A stretch of 64,000 bases of DNA. It comes from Lachnospiraceae bacterium P6A3 (GTDB lineage Bacteria; Bacillota; Clostridia; Lachnospirales; Lachnospiraceae). Positions 35,534 through 44,545 of this stretch are shown in pieces; position 1 is the stretch's first letter, and every line of letters starts with the position of its first letter. The stretch spans positions 1 to 64,000 of the forward strand of contig JNKP01000001.1 of assembly GCA_000702085.1 (NCBI GenBank), read 5' to 3'. The translations under genes and the position numbers were made by a program. The notes beneath the pieces are model-generated. The model ran no database searches. It worked only from the letters and a program-made list of their open reading frames with translations, and was not told the DNA's origin.

Positions 35534-37910
35534 ATCTGACGATCAAACAAATATATAAAGTCAAAAATACTGCAGAAATCAGAACTCCAAGTTTTAATCC
35601 GGGCGGATAAAATTTTATAACAACATGGTTTTCTCCGCTGATCAAATGCACTTTCAGCAGTACATTTCTGTATTCCGAGTAATCCGTTTTTTTGCCGTTG
35701 ACGGTAATGTTATAGCCATTTTCATAGGGAAGTGTCAGCAATATATCCGAATCCCTATCGGAATACCAATCCAGTACAATCTCCCTGTTATCTATCTTCG
35801 TAATCTCCGGTCCATTTACCCGGGAAGCCAGAAGGCCTAATTTATCATCATCCAGATAAACAAGGAATATATCGCCGGATTCGGTATAGGGAGCATCCAA
35901 AGCAAGTGTATACTCTTCTCCCGCCTCCAAACAACCTGCATCCGCACAATACCTGTATCCGAACTGTCCGTATTCGCCGGTTTCCAGACCATTTATTGAA
36001 TACATCAGTATTCTGTGATAATCAACTTCGGATTCACCCGCATAAGTAGAAGGATCTTCGGACACTCCCCTGTAAAACCAATAATGTCCGTCTTTCTGAG
36101 GAGTGAAGCATATTGTAACCGTATCCGCCGGATCATCCGTAACAAGATCATATTCCTGAGGAACAAACACTTCGGAATCCGGTCCGAAAATATCGGAATA
36201 GATGGCATTGATATTGTCAAACGGATTAGGATCAAATGGAACCACGGAATTTAAGTAATCGTCGTTCAATCTGACACACAATGGTAGCACATCTGGATTT
36301 TTATATAGTGTGTAAGCTTTATACTCACCATATTTCTCAAAGCAATCCGAATAATCCTGTATATACGAAACATAATATCCGACATCAAAAAGACTCATAG
36401 TTGCAGGGTTCAATCCGGACGAAGAAACATGGTTGTAATATGAGTCTATTCCCAGTGCATATAAAAACCTGATCAGAGAGTCGTTATAACTGGAACTGAA
36501 CATCTCAATTCCGTCATATCCGAACAGCAATCCGTCCCACGAGGAATAATTATAGTTTTTCTCAATTCTGGAATACTCACGTTCATTATCCAGCAAGGTA
36601 TCAAGGCTGTCAGATATTCTCTCATACTCACTTCGTAAAACAAATTGATAATCAACGTGTATCTTCGAAACGATAAATGATCCGTTTAATATAAGTTCAA
36701 TTATAGTGTACATGCTTATTACACCAAGAACCGGTTTTATATAAGCACGAGCTTCAAAGAATTTCCCAATTGATGAAACACCTCTCATAGCAAAGCAGAT
36801 CATAAAGAAACAAAAGGTAAAAGAATACCTGCAAGGGAAAGCCAGAGGATCACGAAAGCCGTGCCAGATTCTGTCAATGGGAGAAATAATAAACGAGCAA
36901 AAATACAGAATAAGAACAATTACCGCAGCAATTCTGTGGTGAACATTGATCTTACGGTTAAATAAATAAATCAATACAAACAATAAAACTATACATCCGC
37001 AAAAAATATTCGGAACCTGATCTATGCCAAGATTTGAATATGCCTGGGGAAGCATATTTCTCAGTACCTTTAAAGCAGAAAACTTAAAGGTATTTTGCGA
37101 ATATACAGAAGTCTCAGAAGCAAGTTTTCCGCGGGAATAATCCGATATAACAGGAACAAGAATAAAACCGGTTAAACCGGCAGATATAAAACCATGGATT
37201 GCAAAAGAGAATAATCTCTTAAAAGAAAGCTTTATCGAAAGGCCTTCTTCCGTAAGTCTGAAAAAGAAATATATGATCAAAGCAAGCACACACATATATG
37301 CTATGTAATAATCACATATAATGCATAAAGCAGTTACCGCAATGAAACGTACGCTCTTCTTTCCTGCGATAATATCCTCCGTAAACAATGCCATTAAGGG
37401 AAGAAGCATCATTACGTCAAACCACATAGGAGCCAGAAAATATGCAAAACTATAGGACGACAGAGAATAACAGCAGGAAAGAACAACCGTCATAAGAGCC
37501 GGAATCTTATACTTGGGATTTTTTCTGAGAAAAATATTGCAGAAAAGTCCACATAACCCGATTCTGAAAAGTATCATGAAATATATTGCATCAGGCAGAC
37601 TTTTCAAAGAGCAAAACGAATATACAAAATCCAGAGGGGAAACGCACAAAACATATGTGCCGTAATAATTTCCACCAAGTCCTCCGGACATTGAATAAAA
37701 GATATTATCCAAACCGGGACCGGAATTTGAAACATTTCCATACAGAGATAAAAACAGGGTTTTCAGATCATAGGTTAAAACCAGATATTTGCTGCCGGGA
37801 TATATGCCTATACCGAAAAAAGCAATCGCAACAACAATTACAGGAATCACAAAAGAAAGTAATTCCGGTAAAAATGTTATCAGTTTACTTTTATCCCTCT
37901 TTAATCCCAT
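35505..37910 (-). CDS. YfhO-family membrane glycosyltransferase-like protein
   Basis: It is a close paralogue of the next gene, with the same architecture: about 12 helices, a long extracytoplasmic domain and a last helix near the C-terminus. The shared signatures GIYPGSKYLVLTYDLKTLFLSLYG and MSGGLGGNYYGTYVLCVSPLDF are present. I start it at an ATG; an in-frame TTG three codons upstream is also possible, and neither has a clear ribosome site. It follows pilB after a hairpin and is the first gene of the glycan island in the direction of transcription. Confidence 0.85.
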   Translation of the reverse strand: MGLKRDKSKLITFLPELLSFVIPVIVVAIAFFGIGIYPGSKYLVLTYDLKTLFLSLYGNVSNSGPGLDNIFYSMSGGLGGNYYGTYVLCVSPLDFVYSFCSLKSLPDAIYFMILFRIGLCGLFCNIFLRKNPKYKIPALMTVVLSCCYSLSSYSFAYFLAPMWFDVMMLLPLMALFTEDIIAGKKSVRFIAVTALCIICDYYIAYMCVLALIIYFFFRLTEEGLSIKLSFKRLFSFAIHGFISAGLTGFILVPVISDYSRGKLASETSVYSQNTFKFSALKVLRNMLPQAYSNLGIDQVPNIFCGCIVLLFVLIYLFNRKINVHHRIAAVIVLILYFCSFIISPIDRIWHGFRDPLAFPCRYSFTFCFFMICFAMRGVSSIGKFFEARAYIKPVLGVISMYTIIELILNGSFIVSKIHVDYQFVLRSEYERISDSLDTLLDNEREYSRIEKNYNYSSWDGLLFGYDGIEMFSSSYNDSLIRFLYALGIDSYYNHVSSSGLNPATMSLFDVGYYVSYIQDYSDCFEKYGEYKAYTLYKNPDVLPLCVRLNDDYLNSVVPFDPNPFDNINAIYSDIFGPDSEVFVPQEYDLVTDDPADTVTICFTPQKDGHYWFYRGVSEDPSTYAGESEVDYHRILMYSINGLETGEYGQFGYRYCADAGCLEAGEEYTLALDAPYTESGDIFLVYLDDDKLGLLASRVNGPEITKIDNREIVLDWYSDRDSDILLTLPYENGYNITVNGKKTDYSEYRNVLLKVHLISGENHVVIKFYPPGLKLGVLISAVFLTLYICLIVRYGKERKTSK

Positions 37911-37940
37911 AAGAACCAAACCGGCTTATTAATACAGATA

Positions 37941-37965
37941 AACGGCGACAATAAATGTCGCCGTT
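37941..37965 (-). terminator. terminator-like hairpin after pilB
   Basis: A 10-bp perfect stem (AACGGCGACA / TGTCGCCGTT) with a 5-base loop lies 26 bases after the pilB stop and is followed by a T-rich but interrupted tail. It marks the border between pilB and the glycan island. Confidence 0.65.
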
Positions 37966-37990
37966 CATAAAATTCATGACTAAGCAATCA

Positions 37991-39694
37991 TTATGAATCA
38001 AAGGAAATTCTGCACATTTCGGAATAGCTGGTAGTTCCGTCAAGAACGTACTCCGTACCCGACATATGAAGAGTATGCATTCCTTCCGCAAGAGCTTCCT
38101 CTTTGATCTGACCTACGGTTGCTCTTCTTGAAATAGTCTCTCTCATGTGCTCGGTGATAACCATGATCTCGTAAACACCGATTCGGCCTTTATATCCGAG
38201 GTTGTCACACTGCTGGCATCCGTTGGGCTCATAAATGGTAATATCCTCATTCATGCGCTCGGGAGGAATATTCATGACCTCTTTCTCGGTAATGGTCGCA
38301 AGACGAGGCTTCTTACAAAGAGGGCAAAGCCTTCTTACGAGACGCTGTGCGATAACGCCGATAACGGAGTCTGCAATGAGGTAAGGCTCAAGTCCCATGT
38401 CCTCAAGTCTGGTGATGGTCGCAGCCGAGGAGTTGGTATGCAGGGTTGAAACGACAAGGTGACCGGTGATAGATGCCTGAACTGCTATTCTCGCGGTTTC
38501 CTCGTCTCGAATCTCTCCGATCATGATAATGTCAGGGTCTTGTCGGAGAATTGACCTGAGGGCCGATGCGAATGTCAGATCCGCTTTGTTATTGGTCTGT
38601 ACCTGGTTGATACCGTCAACGTTAGTCTCGACAGGATCCTCAACCGTGATGATGTTAACCGCATCGGAGTTAAGTTCCGAAAGTGCGGTATACAGTGTTG
38701 TTGATTTACCGGATCCGGTAGGTCCCGTAACGAGAATGATTCCGTTGGGGTGAGCAAGAAGTGAATCAAACTGCTTCTCTTCGTAGTCCTTAAGACCAAG
38801 CTTACTCTTCTCTCTCTTCATACCGGACTTGGAGTTAAGTCTCATAACGACCTTCTCACCAAATACGGTAGGCAGAACGGATACACGGATATCATACTCG
38901 ACATGGTCGACTATCTGAGTGATACGACCGTCCTGAGGTTTTCTTTTCTCAGCGATATCCATACCGCCGATAACCTTGATACGTGCAACAAGTGCGCTGA
39001 GGAATACCAGCTCGTATCTTGCTCTCTCATAGAGCACACCGTCGATTCTGAAACGGACACGAACCTGTCTCTCGAGTGCCTCTATATGAATATCGGAAGT
39101 TCTCTGACGAACCGCCTTCTCGATCATTTCCTTAACGATCTTAACGATAGGCGAATTTGCAACGTCTTCATCGTGCTGTGATGTATCTTCGTCCTGAACG
39201 AGACCTTTCTCTTTAGCGAACTTTTCAAGGTCTTCAGTATTGGACTTCTGACCGAAATATTTATCAAGGGATTCGACGATACCTGACGTCGTAGCCACAT
39301 AGGGCTGGATCTCCAGGTTTGTCAGCATGCTGACGTCTTCCTGAGTGTCGAAATCAAGAGGATCGGCAACTGCGAGATTTAAGATATTGGGGTTATTCTC
39401 ATCGTATCCGAAGGGAATAACCTTCTTTTTATTCAGAAGTTCGTAGTTAACAAGTTTAAGAACATTTTCGGGAATGTCTACATCCTTGATTCTTACGTAG
39501 GGCAGATCCATCTGCCTTGAAAGTACCTTAGCAATCTCCTCCTCAGAAACAATGCCGGCTTCAACAAAGTACTCTCCGAGCTTTTGACCTTTCTTTTTAG
39601 ACTCTTCAAGTGCTTGTTCTAGGGCCTCCTCCGTTATAAAACCATCTTCAACAAGAGCCTCCCCCAGTCTTACTCTTTTAAAATTTCTTGCCAT
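37991..39694 (-). CDS. pilB: pilus extension ATPase PilB/GspE
   Basis: The 567-residue hexameric ATPase powers pilin polymerisation. The N-terminal MshEN-type domain begins RLGEALVEDGFITEEALEQAL, close to the motif that binds cyclic di-GMP in MshE, but with Glu in place of the usual Gln. Walker A is GPTGSGKST (324-332), Walker B lies in DPDIIMIGE (Glu394), and zinc-type Cys pairs are at 457/460 and 493/496. No retraction ATPase (PilT) is in the window. It is separated from pilC by the whole glycan island. Confidence 0.95.
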   Translation of the reverse strand: MARNFKRVRLGEALVEDGFITEEALEQALEESKKKGQKLGEYFVEAGIVSEEEIAKVLSRQMDLPYVRIKDVDIPENVLKLVNYELLNKKKVIPFGYDENNPNILNLAVADPLDFDTQEDVSMLTNLEIQPYVATTSGIVESLDKYFGQKSNTEDLEKFAKEKGLVQDEDTSQHDEDVANSPIVKIVKEMIEKAVRQRTSDIHIEALERQVRVRFRIDGVLYERARYELVFLSALVARIKVIGGMDIAEKRKPQDGRITQIVDHVEYDIRVSVLPTVFGEKVVMRLNSKSGMKREKSKLGLKDYEEKQFDSLLAHPNGIILVTGPTGSGKSTTLYTALSELNSDAVNIITVEDPVETNVDGINQVQTNNKADLTFASALRSILRQDPDIIMIGEIRDEETARIAVQASITGHLVVSTLHTNSSAATITRLEDMGLEPYLIADSVIGVIAQRLVRRLCPLCKKPRLATITEKEVMNIPPERMNEDITIYEPNGCQQCDNLGYKGRIGVYEIMVITEHMRETISRRATVGQIKEEALAEGMHTLHMSGTEYVLDGTTSYSEMCRISFDS

Positions 39695-39736
39695 AAAATA
39701 ATTCCTTTCGATAACTTAAGATGGTACAACAAATGG

Positions 39737-39745
39737 ATTATAGCA
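39737..39745 (-). promoter_or_regulatory. extended -10 promoter of pilB
   Basis: On the minus strand TGCTATAAT, an exact extended -10 element, lies about 45 bases before the pilB ATG. A -35 at proper spacing is weak, as is common with extended -10 promoters. The 224-base region is shared with the divergent plus-strand operon. Confidence 0.6.
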
Positions 39746-39918
39746 CCGATTCGTACAAAATAATACAATTTAAGTAAAAATATCCAATAAATCAAGTGCA
39801 ATTCTTTGAATTATGTGATATTATTACAAATATGTGAGGGGGAGAATAAATATTCTATTAATTCTCCGCTTTGATTTTTATTTTAGTTTCACAAATTTTC
39901 ACCGGAGGTCATTAACAA

Positions 39919-41802
39919 ATGCCAAAGAAAGTTTATAACTCAACTTACGGAACTTCAATGAGAAGACTTGTGGGAGCTCAGAAAGTCAAGGATTTGAAGC
40001 TTGAGGTAGACGACAGCGATTACGAGAAGACCCTGATAAACGGTAAAGCTTTTATCAAATCCGCAGGGTCAAGTACAGAGAGCTGTGAAACGTTCGAATT
40101 TGCATCTACCGATATCAAGGACGTAAGACGCGAAGAATATCAGGGATCCGAGGCTATTGTGATCGATGCTACCGTAGAGACTATGTACGGTAAGAAATCA
40201 ACCAAGGTAATCCTTCCCAATCTCAAAAACGCAAACGAAGCGTATGACCTTCTTCTTTCTTTCAAACAGAAGAACGATGCAGCAAGACAGGCATCGGGCG
40301 GAAGACCTATTTCCGGCGGAGCAAGACCCATTTCCAACGGTTCACGCCCCGTTCCTCCTTCGGCTGCAAGAGCTACCTCAAACGGTGCACGCCCTGCTCC
40401 CGAGCAGCCTGTTCCCACTCCCGTTCCTACTCCGGTGCCCACTCCCGCACCCACTCCCGTTCCGGTAGCACCTTCGAATGAAAATGTATATACAGGTCCC
40501 GTTTCAGCAAGGACTATTACTCCTTCACCTTCAGTTGCAATGAATGAAGCTCTCAGAGGAAATGAGGCACCCGCAGGTCCTCTTCCCGTTCAGAAGCCTC
40601 TTCACGGTTCTGCTGAAGAAGCTGCACAGCAGGCTCATGCCGATGCGCCCGGTTCTCTCGTTCGCACCGCTCCTACTCCTGCACCTGTACAGCCCAGCAA
40701 TCTCGGAAATGCACTTTTCACTCCCGGAGCTTCACCTGCTCCCGCACCCGCTCCTGCTCCCGCATCAGCGATTGCTACTCCTGCACCCACTCCCGCAGCA
40801 CCCGCCAAGGATCCTGCAGATACCGCATCCTTCGAAGACAAGCTCAAGAAAATCGAAGTTATGCATGAGATGGGCGTCATGAACGACGATGACTATAAGA
40901 GCAAGAAGCTCGAGCTCATCTGCAAGGAGAAGGGACTCGACAAGTTCTACGAGAAGATTCAGAAAGTGCTTATCTCCAAGAGTACCGGTCTTATCACAGA
41001 CGATGATTATAATAAGCAGGTTCGCGCTATTGTTGATCCCTGCTTTGATCCCAATGTTTCCGATCTTGATGATTTCAGAGGAAATGTAGCAATGATCCCC
41101 GTTATCAAGATCAGCGGACTCATCTCCGATTCCGAGTTTAATAAGCTCTCCGATTCTCTCGTAGACGGAACCGCTTATGACGACGAAGACAATAATGAAA
41201 AGTTCATCATGAATCTCAAGAAGCAGGCTATCCTTAAGGATGCAGAAATCCTTTCCGAGAGCGACTACTCCAATGAGATCAACAGACTTAAACTTGCACT
41301 CAATCCCAAGTCCACCGATGACCGTGACGCCCTCAAGGCTAAGCTCGGCAGATGGCCCGCTATGGTTGAGGCAGGTGTTATTACCACAGATGATTTCGAA
41401 GCAAAACGCACCAGACTTATTGCAGATCTTGACGGTATCGATTCCACCAATGCAGATACACTCAAGTCCAAGATCAAGAAGCTGATGCTTCTCAAAGAGT
41501 GCGAATGGCTTTCAGCAAGTGAGCTTGATGCGAAGAAGGCAGAGATCGTCAGCACCATCTCTTCCAACTCCGACGAAGTCACCAGAATGTCTCTCCACAA
41601 AGTCGCTGTTGAAGGCGGCCTTGAGACCGACGCAGAATACGATGCTGCTAAGAATCAGATTGTTGCCGACATCACCTCTCCCGTCAACGGAGATATGGAT
41701 CTGTTCAAGAAAAAGATCGAGCTTCTTACCAGGATTCACGATGCAGGCATTATCAACGATTCCGAATTTGGAGATTTCAAGAACAAGCTGCTTGATCTTT
41801 AA
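39919..41802 (+). CDS. protein with Pro/Ala-rich linker and SHOCT-like repeats
   Basis: The 627-residue cytoplasmic-looking protein has no signal or membrane segment. An N-terminal domain of about 115 residues resembles a small beta domain. A Pro/Ala/Thr-rich linker follows (about 116-295, with PTPVPTP repeats). The rest consists of about six degenerate SHOCT-like units of the form L-x-x-hydrophobic-x-x-M-x-E-x-G-hydrophobic-x-x-x-D-(Y/F)-x-x-K-x-x-hydrophobic. I do not know its function; SHOCT units are thought to mediate protein oligomerisation. GGAGG precedes the ATG. It heads an operon with a kinase and phosphatase, so it may be a substrate or scaffold. Confidence 0.75.
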   Translation: MPKKVYNSTYGTSMRRLVGAQKVKDLKLEVDDSDYEKTLINGKAFIKSAGSSTESCETFEFASTDIKDVRREEYQGSEAIVIDATVETMYGKKSTKVILPNLKNANEAYDLLLSFKQKNDAARQASGGRPISGGARPISNGSRPVPPSAARATSNGARPAPEQPVPTPVPTPVPTPAPTPVPVAPSNENVYTGPVSARTITPSPSVAMNEALRGNEAPAGPLPVQKPLHGSAEEAAQQAHADAPGSLVRTAPTPAPVQPSNLGNALFTPGASPAPAPAPAPASAIATPAPTPAAPAKDPADTASFEDKLKKIEVMHEMGVMNDDDYKSKKLELICKEKGLDKFYEKIQKVLISKSTGLITDDDYNKQVRAIVDPCFDPNVSDLDDFRGNVAMIPVIKISGLISDSEFNKLSDSLVDGTAYDDEDNNEKFIMNLKKQAILKDAEILSESDYSNEINRLKLALNPKSTDDRDALKAKLGRWPAMVEAGVITTDDFEAKRTRLIADLDGIDSTNADTLKSKIKKLMLLKECEWLSASELDAKKAEIVSTISSNSDEVTRMSLHKVAVEGGLETDAEYDAAKNQIVADITSPVNGDMDLFKKKIELLTRIHDAGIINDSEFGDFKNKLLDL

Positions 41803-41827
41803 TACTCCGGGAGCATCCACGTAGGTC

Positions 41828-43720
41828 ATGAATAAATACGATATAAGCAGACTTTGCTTACGTTGCATGAGGATCAGTGACGATAATGACATTTGTCCTT
41901 TCTGCGGCCATAACAAGATCGGCGAAAAGACATGGCAAAATGCACTGACTCCCGGCACGATTTTAAACAATAAAATACTTATCGGTAATATCCTGGGCAA
42001 GGGCGGATACGGAATCACCTATATAGGTTTCGATCTGCTCCTTGAATACAGGGTCGCAATCAAGGAATTCTTTCCCGAAGATCTCGTTACACGAGCTGAA
42101 GACGGCCTTACTCTCGTAGTTCAGGACGAAGTCAATTCCGACGCATACGAAGAAGAAACCCAGGCATATTTACGTGAGGCAAGGATCCTTGCCGAATATT
42201 CCAAAAATCCCGGTATAGTTTCCATTAAAGACCTGTTTTATCAGAATAATACAGGTTATATTGTTATGGAATATCTTGAGAACGGGAACCTGTTCAAATA
42301 TGTCGATAACCACGGCGGATGGCTTCCTTCCGACCGCGCTCTCACACTAATTGAGCCCATTATCGACATTCTCGGAGATCTTCATCAGTCGGGTCTCATT
42401 CACCGAGACGTATCTCCCGACAACATAATGCTTGATAAAGACGGATCGATCAAACTGATCGACTTCGGCGGATCGCGTAAAAACGGTGCCAAGTCCAAGC
42501 AGGAATTCCTCGGAAAATGGGGATTTGCTCCTCCGGAGCAGATGTTCTCACGTATATCCGAGCAGGGTCCCTGGACGGATATCTACGGTATCTGCTCTAC
42601 GCTCTATTATCTGTGCACGGGAGATATACCTCAGTCTGCCATCGAGCGTGAAGATAACGATCTGATCACTCCGATAAACAGCTATAACATCGATCTTGAC
42701 CCCGGTATCGGGGAGTCCATCATGAAGGGACTTTCCATGAAGCCGGAGGACAGACAGCAGACCATCGATGAACTTTATTTTGACCTCTATTCTATCCGCC
42801 GTACTTCCAAGCAGTCTCATGCTCAGGAAGCTGTTGCGGAACGCAGGGTCATTGTAATGGATCATGACGGCAGAGTCTGGTTCGGTTCATATCCCATGAA
42901 CGAACTCACTCCCGAGAATATCACCAGTGATATCGAGTGTGCCGAATATGATGAAAACAATACAGCTATCGTAAATGAGGAGAAGTATTATCGTCTCCCC
43001 GTTTATAAGAATGCAAAGAGCAAGGAATCTTCCAACTTCCTGTCCGGTGTCTTTAATCTTAAGCACGGCAGAGTCAAGGATGGTTACAAGTATTTTAAAT
43101 ACAATGCCATTCCCTGGCGTGTTGTTAACGATTCAAAAGGAAGAACCACTCTCATCAGCGAATACATTCTTGATTACCTGCCTTTCAACGGCACCACTTA
43201 TCTGAAGTATTCGGACAGAGATATTGTCAAAGTTAAGACCGGAATTTACTGGGGCGATTCAAAGCTCAGAGCATGGCTCAATTCCGCGTTCATTAATATG
43301 GCATTCTCGGCACAGGAGAAGATCAAGCTTCATTTCACCAAGATCTCCACTCCTACTTCGGCTCTTGATGACAGATATACCAATGATAAAGTGTATATCC
43401 CGTCCCTTGACGAGCTTTATTACGGTTTCGATACATCCAAGGATCGCATAGACAGATCCAAGAAAAATAAAGACAACGTATATTGCACGGCACCCATTTC
43501 GCAGTACACCGCTGCACTCCCCAGGGATCCGGATTTCGTTCCCTGCTTCGGATTAAGATCGAGAGGACAGTTCTCCAAGGATATGTCCTTCCTTGCCAGC
43601 GAAGACTGTTTCGGCCAGCTTATCGGACGTGAAGGCCCCGAAAACTGGATGCTTAATAAACGTTGCGGAATCAGACCTGTTATTTGTGTCAGCAGTGATT
43701 CCATCAAGAGGATTTCATAA
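41828..43720 (+). CDS. Hanks-type Ser/Thr kinase fused to DUF6273-like domain
   Basis: The 630-residue protein has a zinc-ribbon-like start (Cys10/13 and Cys23/26), then a kinase domain: glycine loop GKGGYG (57-62), Lys79 in VAIKE, catalytic HRD (Asp194), DFG (212-214) and APPE. All catalytic residues are present, so it should be active. There is no membrane helix or PASTA repeat, unlike PrkC. The C-terminal part (about 345-625) looks like DUF6273, with WRVVNDSKGRTTLIS and ending GIRPVICV, a domain often found on surface or signalling proteins of Clostridia, role unknown. It lies 25 bases after the SHOCT-like gene and 3 bases before the phosphatase. Confidence 0.9.
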   Translation: MNKYDISRLCLRCMRISDDNDICPFCGHNKIGEKTWQNALTPGTILNNKILIGNILGKGGYGITYIGFDLLLEYRVAIKEFFPEDLVTRAEDGLTLVVQDEVNSDAYEEETQAYLREARILAEYSKNPGIVSIKDLFYQNNTGYIVMEYLENGNLFKYVDNHGGWLPSDRALTLIEPIIDILGDLHQSGLIHRDVSPDNIMLDKDGSIKLIDFGGSRKNGAKSKQEFLGKWGFAPPEQMFSRISEQGPWTDIYGICSTLYYLCTGDIPQSAIEREDNDLITPINSYNIDLDPGIGESIMKGLSMKPEDRQQTIDELYFDLYSIRRTSKQSHAQEAVAERRVIVMDHDGRVWFGSYPMNELTPENITSDIECAEYDENNTAIVNEEKYYRLPVYKNAKSKESSNFLSGVFNLKHGRVKDGYKYFKYNAIPWRVVNDSKGRTTLISEYILDYLPFNGTTYLKYSDRDIVKVKTGIYWGDSKLRAWLNSAFINMAFSAQEKIKLHFTKISTPTSALDDRYTNDKVYIPSLDELYYGFDTSKDRIDRSKKNKDNVYCTAPISQYTAALPRDPDFVPCFGLRSRGQFSKDMSFLASEDCFGQLIGREGPENWMLNKRCGIRPVICVSSDSIKRIS

Positions 43721-43723
43721 GTA

Positions 43724-44515
43724 ATGGGCATTTATGCTATAAGTGACTTGCATGGTCATTACAGCACATATATTAAGCTTCTCAATAAACTTAAGTTTTC
43801 CGATGATGACTTTTTATATGTTGTTGGTGACGTAATTGACAGAGGAAGGGATGGTCTTAAGATCATCCTTGATGTCATGCAACGAAAAAATGCCGAAATG
43901 ATCCTCGGAAATCACGAATATATGATGATCGAGGCTATCGATTACATCCGTAAAAACGAGTCCGAAGGTAAAACAAAAAAGGAAGATCTTGGAGAAGCAT
44001 TTACACCCGTGGATCTGTGGTTCCATCCCGCTAACGGGGGAAAGCCTACCTACAACGCTTTTTGCAGACTTGACAGAGAAACCCAGGACAAGATCATGGA
44101 TTATCTCAAGAGCCTGAGACTTATCAAAAGAGTAACCGTAGACGGCAAACATTATCACATATCCCACTCCTATTCCGTAGGATATAAATTCGGCAAAGAA
44201 TTGTTCTATAAAGATGCACTTGTAGATGCGGAATCGGTTGTATGGGATTCCCTGGTTGATGACAGACCTCCCATCGATATGCTGGAACATGACTGGTTTG
44301 CATATCCTGATGATACTTATATCGTAGGTCATGTATTTACCCAGAGGCTCGGATGTATGGACGACAAAGGCCGCGGAAAGATATGTAGGCTTCAGAGACG
44401 AGGCGGAATCGATGTAGTGGACGTTGATTGCGGAATGGCGCTTAATGCAAGATCCAGCCGTATCGGATGTTTCGAACTCGGAACCGAAAAAGAAATCTAT
44501 GTAACATATAAATAA
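43724..44515 (+). CDS. PPP-family metallophosphatase
   Basis: The 263-residue protein has the three metal motifs of PPP phosphatases: DLHGH (Asp8, His10), GDVIDRG (Asp36, Asp39, Arg40) and GNHE (62-65), and a C-terminal VGHVFTQ with another metal ligand. It is therefore a protein phosphatase (PrpA/lambda type) or a related phosphoesterase such as ApaH. Immediate linkage (3 bases) to a Ser/Thr kinase favours protein dephosphorylation as a reversing partner. It is the last gene of its operon and is followed by a strong terminator. Confidence 0.87.
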   Translation: MGIYAISDLHGHYSTYIKLLNKLKFSDDDFLYVVGDVIDRGRDGLKIILDVMQRKNAEMILGNHEYMMIEAIDYIRKNESEGKTKKEDLGEAFTPVDLWFHPANGGKPTYNAFCRLDRETQDKIMDYLKSLRLIKRVTVDGKHYHISHSYSVGYKFGKELFYKDALVDAESVVWDSLVDDRPPIDMLEHDWFAYPDDTYIVGHVFTQRLGCMDDKGRGKICRLQRRGGIDVVDVDCGMALNARSSRIGCFELGTEKEIYVTYK

Positions 44516-44545
44516 AAAGCGGACGGTCAACCGTCCGCTTTTTTT
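44514..44545. terminator. bidirectional terminator between convergent operons
   Basis: A 13-bp perfect stem (AAAAAGCGGACGG / CCGTCCGCTTTTT) with loop TCAA has A/T tracts on both sides. It ends the kinase-phosphatase operon on the plus strand and the leuS-sortase-YfhO operon on the minus strand, and touches the YfhO stop codon. Confidence 0.93.

Noticed and set aside
43814-44530. 238-residue open frame on the minus strand
   Set aside because: It is antisense to the phosphatase gene, whose metal motifs are all intact, and runs across the terminator.
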